IMG/VR virus record: IMGVR_UViG_3300034198_013190
Coordinates: 1 to 34,574 of that record
DNA: 34,574 bases
Source of the DNA: a virus
Direction: 5' to 3' (one strand)
Made by a program: the position numbers and the translations under genes. Positions within the stretch are counted from its first letter, which is position 1. Every line of letters begins with the position of its first letter. This document shows, piece after piece, positions 28,033 through 34,574 of this stretch. The notes below the pieces were generated by a model that had not been told where the DNA came from, did not search any database, and saw only the letters and a program-made list of their open reading frames with translations.

Positions 28033-29079
28033 ATGGGACGGCCCAAACATAAACTTCCAACGCTTCGCCATCATGCCGCTTCCGGGCAGGCGTTCATCTT
28101 GTTCAATGGCGTGACCATCTATCTAGGCCATGCCGGGTCGGCCGAGGCGGCTGCCACCTATCAATCAATTATTGCCAACATCACTTCCACCGGCGAGGCT
28201 GTGATTCTGCCGGTTGAGAGTCGGCCACAATTGACCGTAGGCGCGATAGTAAATGAGTATTTGAGTAGTTTACCTAAAAACTACCCGCAAGCGTCTGGCG
28301 AGCCAAAAATGATCAATCTCGCAATCCGTTGGTTATTGCGTCCAGAGTTCGCAGCTGGTCATGCTGAATCATTTACCCCAGCCAAGTTCCTAGAGTTGCG
28401 GCAGGCGTGGGTAGATGCAGGAAAAAGCATTTTGACCATTAACAAATGGCACAACTACATCTTGAATCTATTCAGATGGGCGGCGATGACTGACAGACTT
28501 CCCGCGGGGGTCTGGCATTCATTGCAGACGGTGCCGAAGCTCAGGCCGAACAGGTCTCCCGCCAAGTCGGCAAAGATAGTTCATCCTGTGCCGATTGCGG
28601 ATCTGGAAGCGGTCAAGGCGGTGGTGTCGGATGTGATCCGTGATTTGATCGACCTTCAGATATTTACCGGGATGAGGTCAGGGGAGGTGTTGAGCATGAC
28701 CACCCGGCAGATCGTTGATAACGTCTATCGACCAGACAGGCACAAAAATAAATGGCGTGGTCACAAGCGGGAGATTCACCTGGGGCCGCAGGCACGCGCG
28801 ATCGTTGCTCGCCGGTCGGCTGGATTGTCGCCAGATGATCGACTGTTTCAGATGCGGGTCGATAGTTACACGCTGGCCATTGATCGAGCCTGCAAGCGGG
28901 CAGGGGTGTCGCATTGGCATCCGCACCAGCTGCGGCATTTGGCCGGGTCGATGGTACGGGATAAATACGGGCTGGATGCCGCACAAGCGTTTCTCGGCCA
29001 TGCCACAGCTAAGACATCAGAGATCTATGCGAAGGTTAAGACCGATTTGAGTCGCCAAGCGGCTGAGGAGATTGGCTGA
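28033..29079 (+). CDS. int: Tyrosine recombinase / integrase
   Basis: This 348-residue integrase (or 358 from ATG 28003) inserts the phage genome at attB. From ATG 28003 numbering, the catalytic set is Arg225 (TGMRSGEV), a Lys near 250-255, His308-x-x-Arg311 (HPHQLRH), His333 (FLGHATA) and Tyr342 (IYAKV), all present. The N-terminal 'GRPKHKLPTLRHHAASGQAF' plus 'TIYLG' and the core-binding domain are of the kind I know from Planctomycetota integrases. I chose MGRP as start by that comparison; neither start has a clear ribosome binding site. Confidence 0.92.
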   Translation: MGRPKHKLPTLRHHAASGQAFILFNGVTIYLGHAGSAEAAATYQSIIANITSTGEAVILPVESRPQLTVGAIVNEYLSSLPKNYPQASGEPKMINLAIRWLLRPEFAAGHAESFTPAKFLELRQAWVDAGKSILTINKWHNYILNLFRWAAMTDRLPAGVWHSLQTVPKLRPNRSPAKSAKIVHPVPIADLEAVKAVVSDVIRDLIDLQIFTGMRSGEVLSMTTRQIVDNVYRPDRHKNKWRGHKREIHLGPQARAIVARRSAGLSPDDRLFQMRVDSYTLAIDRACKRAGVSHWHPHQLRHLAGSMVRDKYGLDAAQAFLGHATAKTSEIYAKVKTDLSRQAAEEIG

Positions 29080-29105
29080 ACTATCCGGCAACTCAAGATA
29101 GTTCA
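29077..29105. terminator. Inverted repeat between convergent genes
   Basis: TGAACTATC and GATAGTTCA are nine-base perfect arms around 11 bases. The TGA stops of the integrase (plus) and of the RHH gene (minus) are exactly the outer three bases of each arm. No T-run follows, so termination would be weak. It may protect the 3' ends of both mRNAs. Confidence 0.45.
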
Positions 29106-29414
29106 AGCCTCTGCCCGGTCAATTAGCCTTCTGACCACCTCGCCCCGCGTCACGCGCCACTTCGCAGCAATCGCCGCCAGCTTGGCCGCCGTGGTTTGCG
29201 ATAGCGCGACGGAGATCTGCGCCCGCTCGCCCAGGCTGGCGACCCGCTTTTCTCGCTCGCGTGGCTTGGGCTTGCGGCCCGGCTTGTTGGTGCCGGGCTT
29301 GTTGCGGGTGCCGACTGGTCGGCCTCGCTTGGGTTTGTCTGCTGATTCATCTGGCATTCTGGTGATTTGGCCAGCGTTACACTGGCCCCAAAAAAGGATA
29401 AGGTCAAGCTCCAT
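29103..29414 (-). CDS. Basic ribbon-helix-helix-like DNA-binding protein
   Basis: The C-terminal part 'RAQISVALSQTTAAKLAAIA' and 'WRVTRGEVVRRLIDRAEA' matches the CopG-type ribbon-helix-helix. Before it is a basic linker of 'KRGRPVG' and 'KPGRKPKPRERE', AT-hook-like. The start is uncertain: ATG 29414 gives 103 residues, while ATG 29357 (MPDESADKPKRGRP) omits an improbable N-terminus. An inverted repeat lies just upstream of the latter. A good AGGAGG site upstream fits an ATG in another frame. It may regulate integration or lysogeny. Confidence 0.6.
   Translation of the reverse strand: MELDLILFWGQCNAGQITRMPDESADKPKRGRPVGTRNKPGTNKPGRKPKPREREKRVASLGERAQISVALSQTTAAKLAAIAAKWRVTRGEVVRRLIDRAEA
29369..29387. 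promoter_or_regulatory. Palindromic candidate operator GGCCAG-7-CTGGCC
   Basis: The six-base arms (eight with one G-T pair) lie 12 bases upstream of ATG 29357 of the RHH gene. RHH proteins commonly bind such palindromes at their own promoters. No T-run is present, so it is not a terminator. Confidence 0.4.
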
Positions 29415-29453
29415 CCGGTCATTGTCGCGGCCTCCTGCCGTGGGGGTGGTTGT

Positions 29454-29467
29454 GACTAAGATTAGTC
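29454..29467. promoter_or_regulatory. Palindrome GACTAA-2-TTAGTC
   Basis: This is a 14-base palindrome overlapping the stop codon of the minus-strand gene at 29462. It lies upstream of the RHH gene and could be a protein-binding site. Confidence 0.35.
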
Positions 29468-29734
29468 GATGAATTTAATCGTCATCGGATCTACCTTCCA
29501 GCCTCTTACACCTTGGCCCTCGCCATTTTCCCAAGGCATCTCTGTAATACTTGCTTTCCAGATATTATCCCTGTTGCTGACAAGGCCGAGTTCACGATCA
29601 AGAGCGTTCAAGGCATCTTCTTTTGTCAGCCAAGTACCATACTGATCGCAGTGCTCCCCATTCTTATCGGTCCAAAACGCTGAAAAGAGCGTCCCGCAAA
29701 ACGTATCAAGGTTTTCTGTAAGAGGCTTACCCAT
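29462..29734 (-). CDS. Hypothetical 90-residue protein
   Basis: The sequence MGKPLTENLDTFCGTLFSAF is followed by 'TDKNGEHCDQYGTWLTKEDA' and 'WKASITEMPWENGEGQG', rich in Trp and Gly. AGGAG lies upstream of the ATG. It lies between small unknown genes of the accessory block. No family is recognised. Confidence 0.5.
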   Translation of the reverse strand: MGKPLTENLDTFCGTLFSAFWTDKNGEHCDQYGTWLTKEDALNALDRELGLVSNRDNIWKASITEMPWENGEGQGVRGWKVDPMTIKFID

Positions 29735-29760
29735 CTGTCTATCTCCTGTTCTGAGTGATT

Positions 29761-29778
29761 GCCCCGGCGAACCGGGGC
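29761..29778 (-). other. GC-rich hairpin in the accessory intergenic region
   Basis: On the minus strand GCCCCGG-TTCG-CCGGGGC forms a seven-pair stem with a stable UUCG tetraloop. It lies between the 101- and 90-residue genes and lacks a T-run. It probably stabilises an mRNA end or limits read-through. Confidence 0.5.
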
Positions 29779-29790
29779 GGGGTGGTGGGT

Positions 29791-30096
29791 TTAGTCGCCT
29801 ATTGAAAAAACTTCGCTCACTTGAATTTCGCCAAAAGTTTGACCTGTTCTAACAACTCCGTCAAGAGTCGCGCATTTTGCAACATATAATTTTTTGTATG
29901 GATAGTTCCCTCTGTTCTGGTTTCTGTACGAATAGAAAGCTGTTTCTATTCTTTTTGCCAGATCAGAGTCACTAACATTGCTTGAGCAGGTAAAAGGAAT
30001 GGTATAATAGTAGTTGTCAGTCCATGCACACTGTTCTTTCTTCACAAATTTTATTTTTGACATGTGAATTGTGTTTTCATTCGTTTCGTTGGTCAT
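29791..30096 (-). CDS. Hypothetical 101-residue protein behind cassette promoter 1
   Basis: The sequence MTNETNENTIHMSKIKFVKK is followed by 'YYYTIPFTCSSNVSDSDLAK' and 'YPYKKLYVAKCATLDGVV', a small Tyr-rich, A/T-rich gene. AAGGGG precedes the ATG. Its promoter and leader are nearly the same as those of the 63-residue gene. Independent expression from a strong promoter suggests a lysogenic conversion or takeover gene. Confidence 0.55.
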   Translation of the reverse strand: MTNETNENTIHMSKIKFVKKEQCAWTDNYYYTIPFTCSSNVSDSDLAKRIETAFYSYRNQNRGNYPYKKLYVAKCATLDGVVRTGQTFGEIQVSEVFSIGD

Positions 30097-30102
30097 CTGT
30101 CT

Positions 30103-30155
30103 GCCCCTTGCTGAGTTGTTTTGTTTGTCACTGCCTTACACTATTTAATATATCG
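30103..30155 (-). repeat. 53-bp identical promoter-leader repeat, copy 1
   Basis: This is identical to 30477-30529. It covers the -10 box through most of the 5' leader up to the ribosome binding site. The -35 box and flanking A/T-rich sequence are also similar. Confidence 0.95.
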
Positions 30156-30175
30156 ACTACTGGATACGAAGTCAA
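30147..30175 (-). promoter_or_regulatory. Cassette promoter 1 (TTGACT-17-TATATT)
   Basis: The minus strand has TTGACT, 17 bases, TATATT. A/T-rich tracts directly upstream of the -35 resemble an UP element. It drives the 101-residue gene at 30096. Confidence 0.8.
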
Positions 30176-30225
30176 TATAAAAAATAGAAAATATAAAAAA
30201 TATTTTTTCGCTACTCTGTAGAAAC

Positions 30226-30251
30226 AAAAAAGCCCGCCGCTGTGGGCGGGC
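30226..30251 (-). terminator. Terminator of the 63-residue gene
   Basis: On the minus strand GCCCGCC-CACAGC-GGCGGGC is followed by six T. It isolates the two cassettes from each other. Confidence 0.9.
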
Positions 30252-30278
30252 AGGGCTCGGTGGCGGGTGGTGGGTTAG

Positions 30279-30470
30279 TTAGCAGCCTTCTGATGGAAAT
30301 TCGATTGAGTCCATCACTCGGCAAAATTCATCATTCTCTTGCTTATCGGTGGCATTTGGAAGATTGCGGCGAAGATAGCTGCCCATTTCAATAATGCCTT
30401 GATTCTGAGCAATGTCGCAAGCCTTAGCAAACTGCTTGTCTGTCAATTTGGTTTTGATTGTCTTGGTCAT
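30279..30470 (-). CDS. Hypothetical 63-residue protein behind cassette promoter 2
   Basis: The sequence MTKTIKTKLTDKQFAKACDI is followed by 'AQNQGIIEMGSYLRRNLPNA' and an acidic end. It is a small charged helical protein of unknown function. AAGGGG lies upstream of the ATG. It is bounded by its own promoter and terminator, so it is an autonomous cargo unit. Confidence 0.6.
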   Translation of the reverse strand: MTKTIKTKLTDKQFAKACDIAQNQGIIEMGSYLRRNLPNATDKQENDEFCRVMDSIEFPSEGC

Positions 30471-30476
30471 CTTTTT

Positions 30477-30529
30477 GCCCCTTGCTGAGTTGTTTTGTTT
30501 GTCACTGCCTTACACTATTTAATATATCG
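30477..30529 (-). repeat. 53-bp identical promoter-leader repeat, copy 2
   Basis: This is identical to 30103-30155, 374 bp away. Conservation of an untranslated leader, while the genes behind it differ, points to a reusable expression cassette. Confidence 0.95.
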
Positions 30530-30549
30530 GGTTGATAGTACGAAGTCAA
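30521..30549 (-). promoter_or_regulatory. Cassette promoter 2 (TTGACT-17-TATATT)
   Basis: The minus strand has TTGACT, 17 bases, TATATT with the same A/T-rich upstream tract as copy 1. It drives the 63-residue gene at 30470. Confidence 0.8.
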
Positions 30550-30597
30550 CATAAAAAATAGAAAAATAAAAAATATTTTTTGCCAGCCTATTCAAAC

Positions 30598-30622
30598 AAA
30601 AAAACCCGCCGACGAGGGCGGG
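30598..30622 (-). terminator. Terminator of the late operon
   Basis: On the minus strand CCCGCC-CTCGTC-GGCGGG is followed by seven T. It lies after the last structural gene (ending 30655) and closes the packaging and structural transcript. Confidence 0.9.
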
Positions 30623-30654
30623 CGAGGAGCGGTAGCGGGTGGGTGGTGAGAGGG

Positions 30655-32127
30655 TTAGGTGCGCGTCAGATCCGTTTGAAGAGTAAATGTCTGTTGATAG
30701 GCTGTGCAGTTGCCAGCGTCGTCATAACCGAAGTTGACAGTGATCTGATGAATGCTGCCAAGATTGCTGGTCGAATTAGCTGACCATGTTTTGACAAGTG
30801 TACAATTGGCCGATTTGGTCATATCGGCTGTTCTGGTTGCGATTGGCACTGTGCCATTTGTCACATTAGACGCGACTTTAACAGTGCCGCCGCCATTGTG
30901 GGGGAATGAATACTTCAGTTCTGTGTTTACCCCAGCAGCATTGACGCGGGTTGAATTGGCAAAATAATAAGGGGCGGCCGCGCTGGTCTCGGTGCGGCTT
31001 TCAAGCCAGACGCGAATTTTAGTTGATCCGCATGTGTTTGATGTGATGTCAAACTCATGCGTCGCGTTGCCAGTCACTCGACCATGCGTGATTGTGTAGC
31101 CGCTGCAACTCTTCGTGGGTGTATTGACGCCCACTGAAAGGCTTTGCAGTTGCGCCGCGATAGCGTCTGACCAGTCGTTATAAGCAGTCTGGACGCCAGC
31201 AGGCCAGCCGGTGTTTGCGGGGGCATAGGTGACATTGAAATTGACTGTCACATCAGAAGGCCATGCAAGGTCATCTGTCGGATAGGTAAGCGCGGGCGTG
31301 AACGGGATTGCGAGGCTGATGTTGCTGCCGCTTGTGGCCACGCTCGTATTTGCATTCGTGTCGGCTGTAACCTGCTGAGAATAGGCATTAACGCATGAAT
31401 TGGCGTTGGTGTAGCTGCCGAACACGCTGCCATCGTAATAGACGCAATCCACGCCAATCTTGCCGGGGAATGTGACGTTGGCAGTATACCAGACATCAAT
31501 TGGGCTGTTGGCTGTGCCGTTGTTTTCAAATGTTGCGAGGTTTGACCTGGTGCCGTTGTTGTACTCGTAAAAAAAAGTGATGTTGTTGTATGTGGAGTTC
31601 TGCGATTGAACGGAATCACCCGACGGGCAAGTACCGTTGCCAGTCATTTCAGTTGTACGACCCCACCGTTTCTGGAATGAATAGACTGGCGAAAACAGAC
31701 TTGCATTGGCGGTGCCTGTAAATCGATAGTTGAGCGTTCCTGCGATTTCTCTGCTGCGCCTCAAAAAAAAAAGCCACTCGCCAGACTCTGGCGAGCGTTC
31801 CGCACGGTAAACATAATTGTCAGACGTGCTTAAATTTGAGTTGTTTAATTCTATCGCATAGTCGCCGGTGGTTGTGCCGTTATTGGTGGTGTTTGACCAT
31901 GTGCCGTTTGCGTTGCGATAGACTTCCGTCCATGCGTATTTGATCGGGCTGGTGCCGGTCTTGCTTGTCAGACGGATGTAAATGTTGCTGTAGCCATCTA
32001 CCCGAACAACGTCGCCATCGGCATCGTATGACGTTGCGGCATCGCCTGCCACTGTGAGCCGACGGCCTGATAAGGCATCGTTCAGCTTTTCAGCGGTGAG
32101 GATTTCGCCGCGAACAAATTTTTTCAT
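30655..32127 (-). CDS. Large distal tail / receptor-binding protein, Asn-Thr rich
   Basis: This 490-residue protein begins MKKFVRGEILTAEKLNDALS, an N-terminal motif common in phage tail proteins ('G..LTA..lN'), followed by beta-rich domains. It is extremely rich in Asn, Thr, Gly and Ser: I count about 21 Asn-X-Ser/Thr sequons, and 'NGT' is frequent. Ten or so Cys are scattered, suggesting disulfides in an extracellular protein. GAGGTGA precedes the ATG. It is the last gene of the late operon and is followed by a strong terminator. It is a good candidate for the adhesin. Confidence 0.6.
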   Translation of the reverse strand: MKKFVRGEILTAEKLNDALSGRRLTVAGDAATSYDADGDVVRVDGYSNIYIRLTSKTGTSPIKYAWTEVYRNANGTWSNTTNNGTTTGDYAIELNNSNLSTSDNYVYRAERSPESGEWLFFLRRSREIAGTLNYRFTGTANASLFSPVYSFQKRWGRTTEMTGNGTCPSGDSVQSQNSTYNNITFFYEYNNGTRSNLATFENNGTANSPIDVWYTANVTFPGKIGVDCVYYDGSVFGSYTNANSCVNAYSQQVTADTNANTSVATSGSNISLAIPFTPALTYPTDDLAWPSDVTVNFNVTYAPANTGWPAGVQTAYNDWSDAIAAQLQSLSVGVNTPTKSCSGYTITHGRVTGNATHEFDITSNTCGSTKIRVWLESRTETSAAAPYYFANSTRVNAAGVNTELKYSFPHNGGGTVKVASNVTNGTVPIATRTADMTKSANCTLVKTWSANSTSNLGSIHQITVNFGYDDAGNCTAYQQTFTLQTDLTRT

Positions 32128-32135
32128 GCGTCACC

Positions 32136-32588
32136 TCATGAGACAAACATTGTTAATACAAGGATATTGCCGTTCGTGCCGTTGGCAACTACGGTGGTGG
32201 CATTTGAGACGGTCAGGCCATTGGCGGAAGCCGAGCCAAACGCCATGAATGTACCAGGCGGTAGCGTCAGGCCATTTAGGCCGAGGGCGGCTGATGTGAC
32301 CGTGATATTGCCATTGATATCGGCATTATAGATCCGATAGCCTTTTAACTCGGTGAAATTCCATGCGGCCCCCTGTGTCGTTGTCAGGTTGCCGAATGTG
32401 ATGGTAGTGGAATTGGCAGAGATTGTGATATTCGGATCAACGATGGCCGTACATTGGTTTGCATCAGTGCCATTCGCGAAGTTGATCATATCCAGCTTAT
32501 TGATGCGGGTTTCCTGCGATGCCGAGCCGAAGACCTTAATGTCAACGGCAGCCGTTCCGGCCTTGATTGATCCGCTTTGAATTGCCAT
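32136..32588 (-). CDS. Distal tail protein, beta-rich
   Basis: This 150-residue protein (MAIQSGSIKAGTAAVDIKVF, then 'SANSTTITFGNLTTTQGAAW' and 'VTSAALGLNGLTLPPGTFMA') has beta-strand periodicity and few charges. GAGG lies upstream of the ATG. It sits between two tail proteins after the tape measure and is likely a baseplate or fibre-linking subunit. I do not recognise the family. Confidence 0.5.
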   Translation of the reverse strand: MAIQSGSIKAGTAAVDIKVFGSASQETRINKLDMINFANGTDANQCTAIVDPNITISANSTTITFGNLTTTQGAAWNFTELKGYRIYNADINGNITVTSAALGLNGLTLPPGTFMAFGSASANGLTVSNATTVVANGTNGNILVLTMFVS

Positions 32589-32597
32589 TGTTTAGCC

Positions 32598-33500
32598 TCA
32601 GAATGAAGTTGGCCGCCAGCGTTGGGAAGGCAGGATGACAGAAGCCGGGTTAATGTCGCCAGTGCTATAAACAGTCAATCCGTTTTGTTTAACGTATCGA
32701 TAGAGTTCACCATTTGAACTCATCGCAACATTCCAGCCGATTTTCTGCCATTTGTAATTTAGTGTTACATCCAGAATTACTATGCCGTTTGACAATGATC
32801 GTTGCGTTGAAGATACGCCATCAAGTAGCACGCTTTCCGGTTCACAGTTGCCCCACATGGTCGATTCGTTGACCCTGCCGACCTTATCCGCAAAGTTTCC
32901 AGCGTCGATATAAAGACAGTTGTGCAGCGTGATGTTCAAATTAAATGAAGGTTTGCGGATATATTCGCCGCCGGATAATGAAGGGTCTTTGACGGTTGAT
33001 GGAACCGTTTGCGCCGCCCCCGTTGCGGTTGCTGTTGCCCATTTCAAGGCACCGCCTGGAATACGAATCATCTGTGGCGAATACTGAATTGTAAATGAAC
33101 TCATTTCAACCGGGCTTGTCTGGTCAAATTGCAGGGCCGGTATCGTGTCCGAGCCGCTGACATCCATGCCGCCGACCTGCTGACTCTGGCTGTTGAACGT
33201 CACATCAATGTGAGCTTTTTCGAAGTATTCACCGGGAGCACTTCCAGTCGTACCATCGCCAGAGCCGCCAGATTTCACCCCTATTGGGTTGATTGTGGCT
33301 TCCGTGGCTTTCAGGTTAGGCGAGGCAGGGAAAGCCCACGGCGACCCATCTATTGCTCCCAGAACGTCATTGACAAACGTGAACGCATTCTCCCAGTCGA
33401 CTTTGTACCGAACTTGAGCCGACAGGCCATTTGCGCGGCTGCCGCTGTAGCGTGGCGGGCTGGTGTAGCTGATCTTGTAAGCAACAGAAGGGGCACCCAT
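32598..33500 (-). CDS. Tail tip / baseplate protein after the tape measure
   Basis: This 300-residue protein directly follows the tape measure with a TAATG overlap and GGAG. It begins MGAPSVAYKISYTSPPRYSG and continues with 'NPIGVKSGGSGDGTTGSAPG', then 'SFTIQYSPQMIRIPGGALKW' and 'GIVILDVTLNYKWQKIGWNV'. The position is that of the distal tail protein (Dit) or tail hub in siphoviruses. The sequence does not show Dit motifs clearly. It is probably a hub or baseplate component. Confidence 0.5.
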   Translation of the reverse strand: MGAPSVAYKISYTSPPRYSGSRANGLSAQVRYKVDWENAFTFVNDVLGAIDGSPWAFPASPNLKATEATINPIGVKSGGSGDGTTGSAPGEYFEKAHIDVTFNSQSQQVGGMDVSGSDTIPALQFDQTSPVEMSSFTIQYSPQMIRIPGGALKWATATATGAAQTVPSTVKDPSLSGGEYIRKPSFNLNITLHNCLYIDAGNFADKVGRVNESTMWGNCEPESVLLDGVSSTQRSLSNGIVILDVTLNYKWQKIGWNVAMSSNGELYRYVKQNGLTVYSTGDINPASVILPSQRWRPTSF

Positions 33501-34574
33501 TAATTAAGCTCCTTAATCTGCTGCATGATTTCTCGCAGATCTTCCGTCTGCTTTTCGATAGCCTTGACGGTCGGGTCTTCGCTGGTTCCAGCCATGAAAT
33601 TACGCTGGAATACGTCAGACGCGCCGATGATTTCGGTTCGCTGGTTTCTCAGTTCAAGGTCACTGATATTTCGCTCAATACCGGCGGCTTTAGCTTGCAG
33701 GCTCTGGCGTTCCAATTCATCTTTGACCATATTGTCAAACTCTTGACCGATATTCTTTTGTTCCATTGCGGCCTTGAGTTTTTCGGTCAGTTGCAATTCA
33801 GGAACACGGCGTGCAAGTTCTTCAAATGCTGACTTGACGCCCTTTGACGCTTGGCCGAGCATGGTGAGTGCATCCATTTCAGCCTGATTGCCTTGTACAC
33901 CTTCTGCCATTAACTGCCGCTCAATGGCCATTTTTGCAGTCTCTGCCTGCCCTTTAATTGCGTCGCCAAACATGGACGCCATTGTCTTATCAGTTTCAAA
34001 TGATGCTTTGTTTCGCTCTGCTGAAATCAATCCTCCGCCAGCCGCCAATGCCTCCTGCATTCGTGCCGCTTGTGGCTGGCTGATTGAGAGATCAATCTGG
34101 TTTCGCATAATCTGGCGGCCAGCGTCTTTATTGGCTTGAATCTGCTGCTGTTCGGTCATACCGAAGAATCGGCCAACCGCGTTATCACCAAAAAGGCCAG
34201 CCGCCTGACGCTGAAAGAACGCTTGCAGGCCAGACGTTTTATCCTGCTGCATTAGCTTTTCCGTCTCTGCCGCCAATGCTTTAACAGACGCTATGCCCAT
34301 ATTAACTGAGCCTGAAAAACCGGCTGCCGATGTTGCCAGTTTTTCAAAGCCGGTACGGGTGTCGAGCATCTTTTCAATTTCTGGGATTGCATTATTAACG
34401 GCAATGGCTGTCAAGGTGAGGACTGAGCCAAACGCCATCGCTTTTTCTGCCGACATGCCCAGCGAACCAGCAGCCGACGCCCCTAATTGCTCCATGTTGT
34501 TAATAATGCCGCGGAATCCATATTGAGCATCATCCGCCATACGTGAGATTGCCAGCCCGAAGCCGCCAAAGCCA
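33500..34574 (-). CDS. Tail tape measure protein, C-terminal part (joins 1-251)
   Basis: This is the main part of the tape measure. An ATG at 34540 exists, but the frame continues upstream past 34574 into 251 through the circular join, so the real start is ATG 251 and the full length 412 residues. Long helices dominate ('AASVKALAAETEKLMQQ'-like stretches, 'MVKDELERQSLQAKAAGI'), with one hydrophobic segment 'FGSVLTLTAIAVNNAIP'. The stop overlaps the next start. Family lengths are usually 600 or more residues, so this is a small tape measure. Confidence 0.8.
   Translation of the reverse strand, partial: GFGGFGLAISRMADDAQYGFRGIINNMEQLGASAAGSLGMSAEKAMAFGSVLTLTAIAVNNAIPEIEKMLDTRTGFEKLATSAAGFSGSVNMGIASVKALAAETEKLMQQDKTSGLQAFFQRQAAGLFGDNAVGRFFGMTEQQQIQANKDAGRQIMRNQIDLSISQPQAARMQEALAAGGGLISAERNKASFETDKTMASMFGDAIKGQAETAKMAIERQLMAEGVQGNQAEMDALTMLGQASKGVKSAFEELARRVPELQLTEKLKAAMEQKNIGQEFDNMVKDELERQSLQAKAAGIERNISDLELRNQRTEIIGASDVFQRNFMAGTSEDPTVKAIEKQTEDLREIMQQIKELN
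34488..34574. repeat. Terminal direct repeat, right copy
   Basis: This is identical to 1-87; see the left copy. Only one of the two should be counted in the genome length. Confidence 0.95.

Noticed and set aside
29150-29422. Alternative 90-residue frame (MTGWSLTLSFF...) with a good AGGAGG site
   Set aside because: It covers the RHH gene in another phase and becomes Ser/Pro/Arg-rich shadow sequence. Its start signal is good, so a short leader peptide remains possible.
30024-30221. 65-residue Cys/Phe-rich plus-strand frame
   Set aside because: It is antisense to the 101-residue gene start and the cassette promoter, and has no ribosome binding site.

Overview
The window is a complete, circular genome of a temperate tailed phage (siphovirus-type head and tail genes). 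The first 87 bases (1-87) recur exactly as the last 87 (34488-34574), so the contig closes on itself at 34,487 unique bases. The tape measure gene runs through the join without a break. Nearly all genes lie on the minus strand; only a short regulator and the integrase lie on the plus strand. The integrase N-terminus (a short 'RPK..LRHHAASGQA' head followed by a beta-rich 'YLG' stretch) and the Asn-Gly-Thr-rich structural proteins resemble what I know from Planctomycetota. I infer a planctomycete host, but only a database search can settle this.

Minus-strand layout, in order of transcription. (1) Control and replication, about 27,400 to 23,700: a ribbon-helix-helix (RHH) protein, two small proteins, a P22-Ant-like antirepressor and an 801-residue primase-polymerase/SF3 helicase, all behind a perfect-consensus promoter with an operator-like palindrome. 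(2) A probable replication origin at 23,371-23,670: twelve GTTAGGGG-type octamers, six in each orientation, placed almost symmetrically about a 36-nt alternating pyrimidine-purine tract. (3) An early/middle operon, 23,285 to 15,811: many small genes joined by ATGA overlaps. They include a probable ssDNA-binding protein, a ParB-like protein, a CsrA homologue with a structured leader, a winged-helix protein, duplicated Ead/Ea22-like genes, a DUF3310 protein, two small membrane proteins and a RusA resolvase. (4) The packaging and structural block, 15,754 to 1 and on across the join to 30,655: small and large terminase, a DNA methyltransferase, portal, a tail-fibre set, small membrane proteins (lysis candidates), a thioredoxin-fold lipoprotein, Mu-F-like head protein, prohead protease, capsid, connectors, tail tube, frameshifted tail chaperones, tape measure and distal tail proteins. 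(5) A short accessory stretch, 30,600 to 29,100, with two copies of a promoter/leader cassette that drive small unknown genes.

On the plus strand, divergent from the replication operon, are an RHH-like regulator, a tRNA 3'-end remnant that should be attP (tRNA-Arg, anticodon TCT), and a tyrosine integrase. The working model is that the phage integrates into a host tRNA-Arg gene. The choice between lysis and lysogeny is probably set in the divergent promoter region by one or both RHH proteins, relieved by the antirepressor. Replication probably starts at the repeat array using the primase-helicase, in the manner of phage P4 alpha protein and its iterons.

The observations I rate highest are the symmetric origin-like array, the attP/tRNA remnant, the phage csrA with its leader, a rusA 3'-end duplication flanking a 67-nt hairpin element, two tRNA T-arm mimics outside canonical tRNAs, and the insertion of the fibre/lysis block between portal and head genes. 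I recognise no endolysin.
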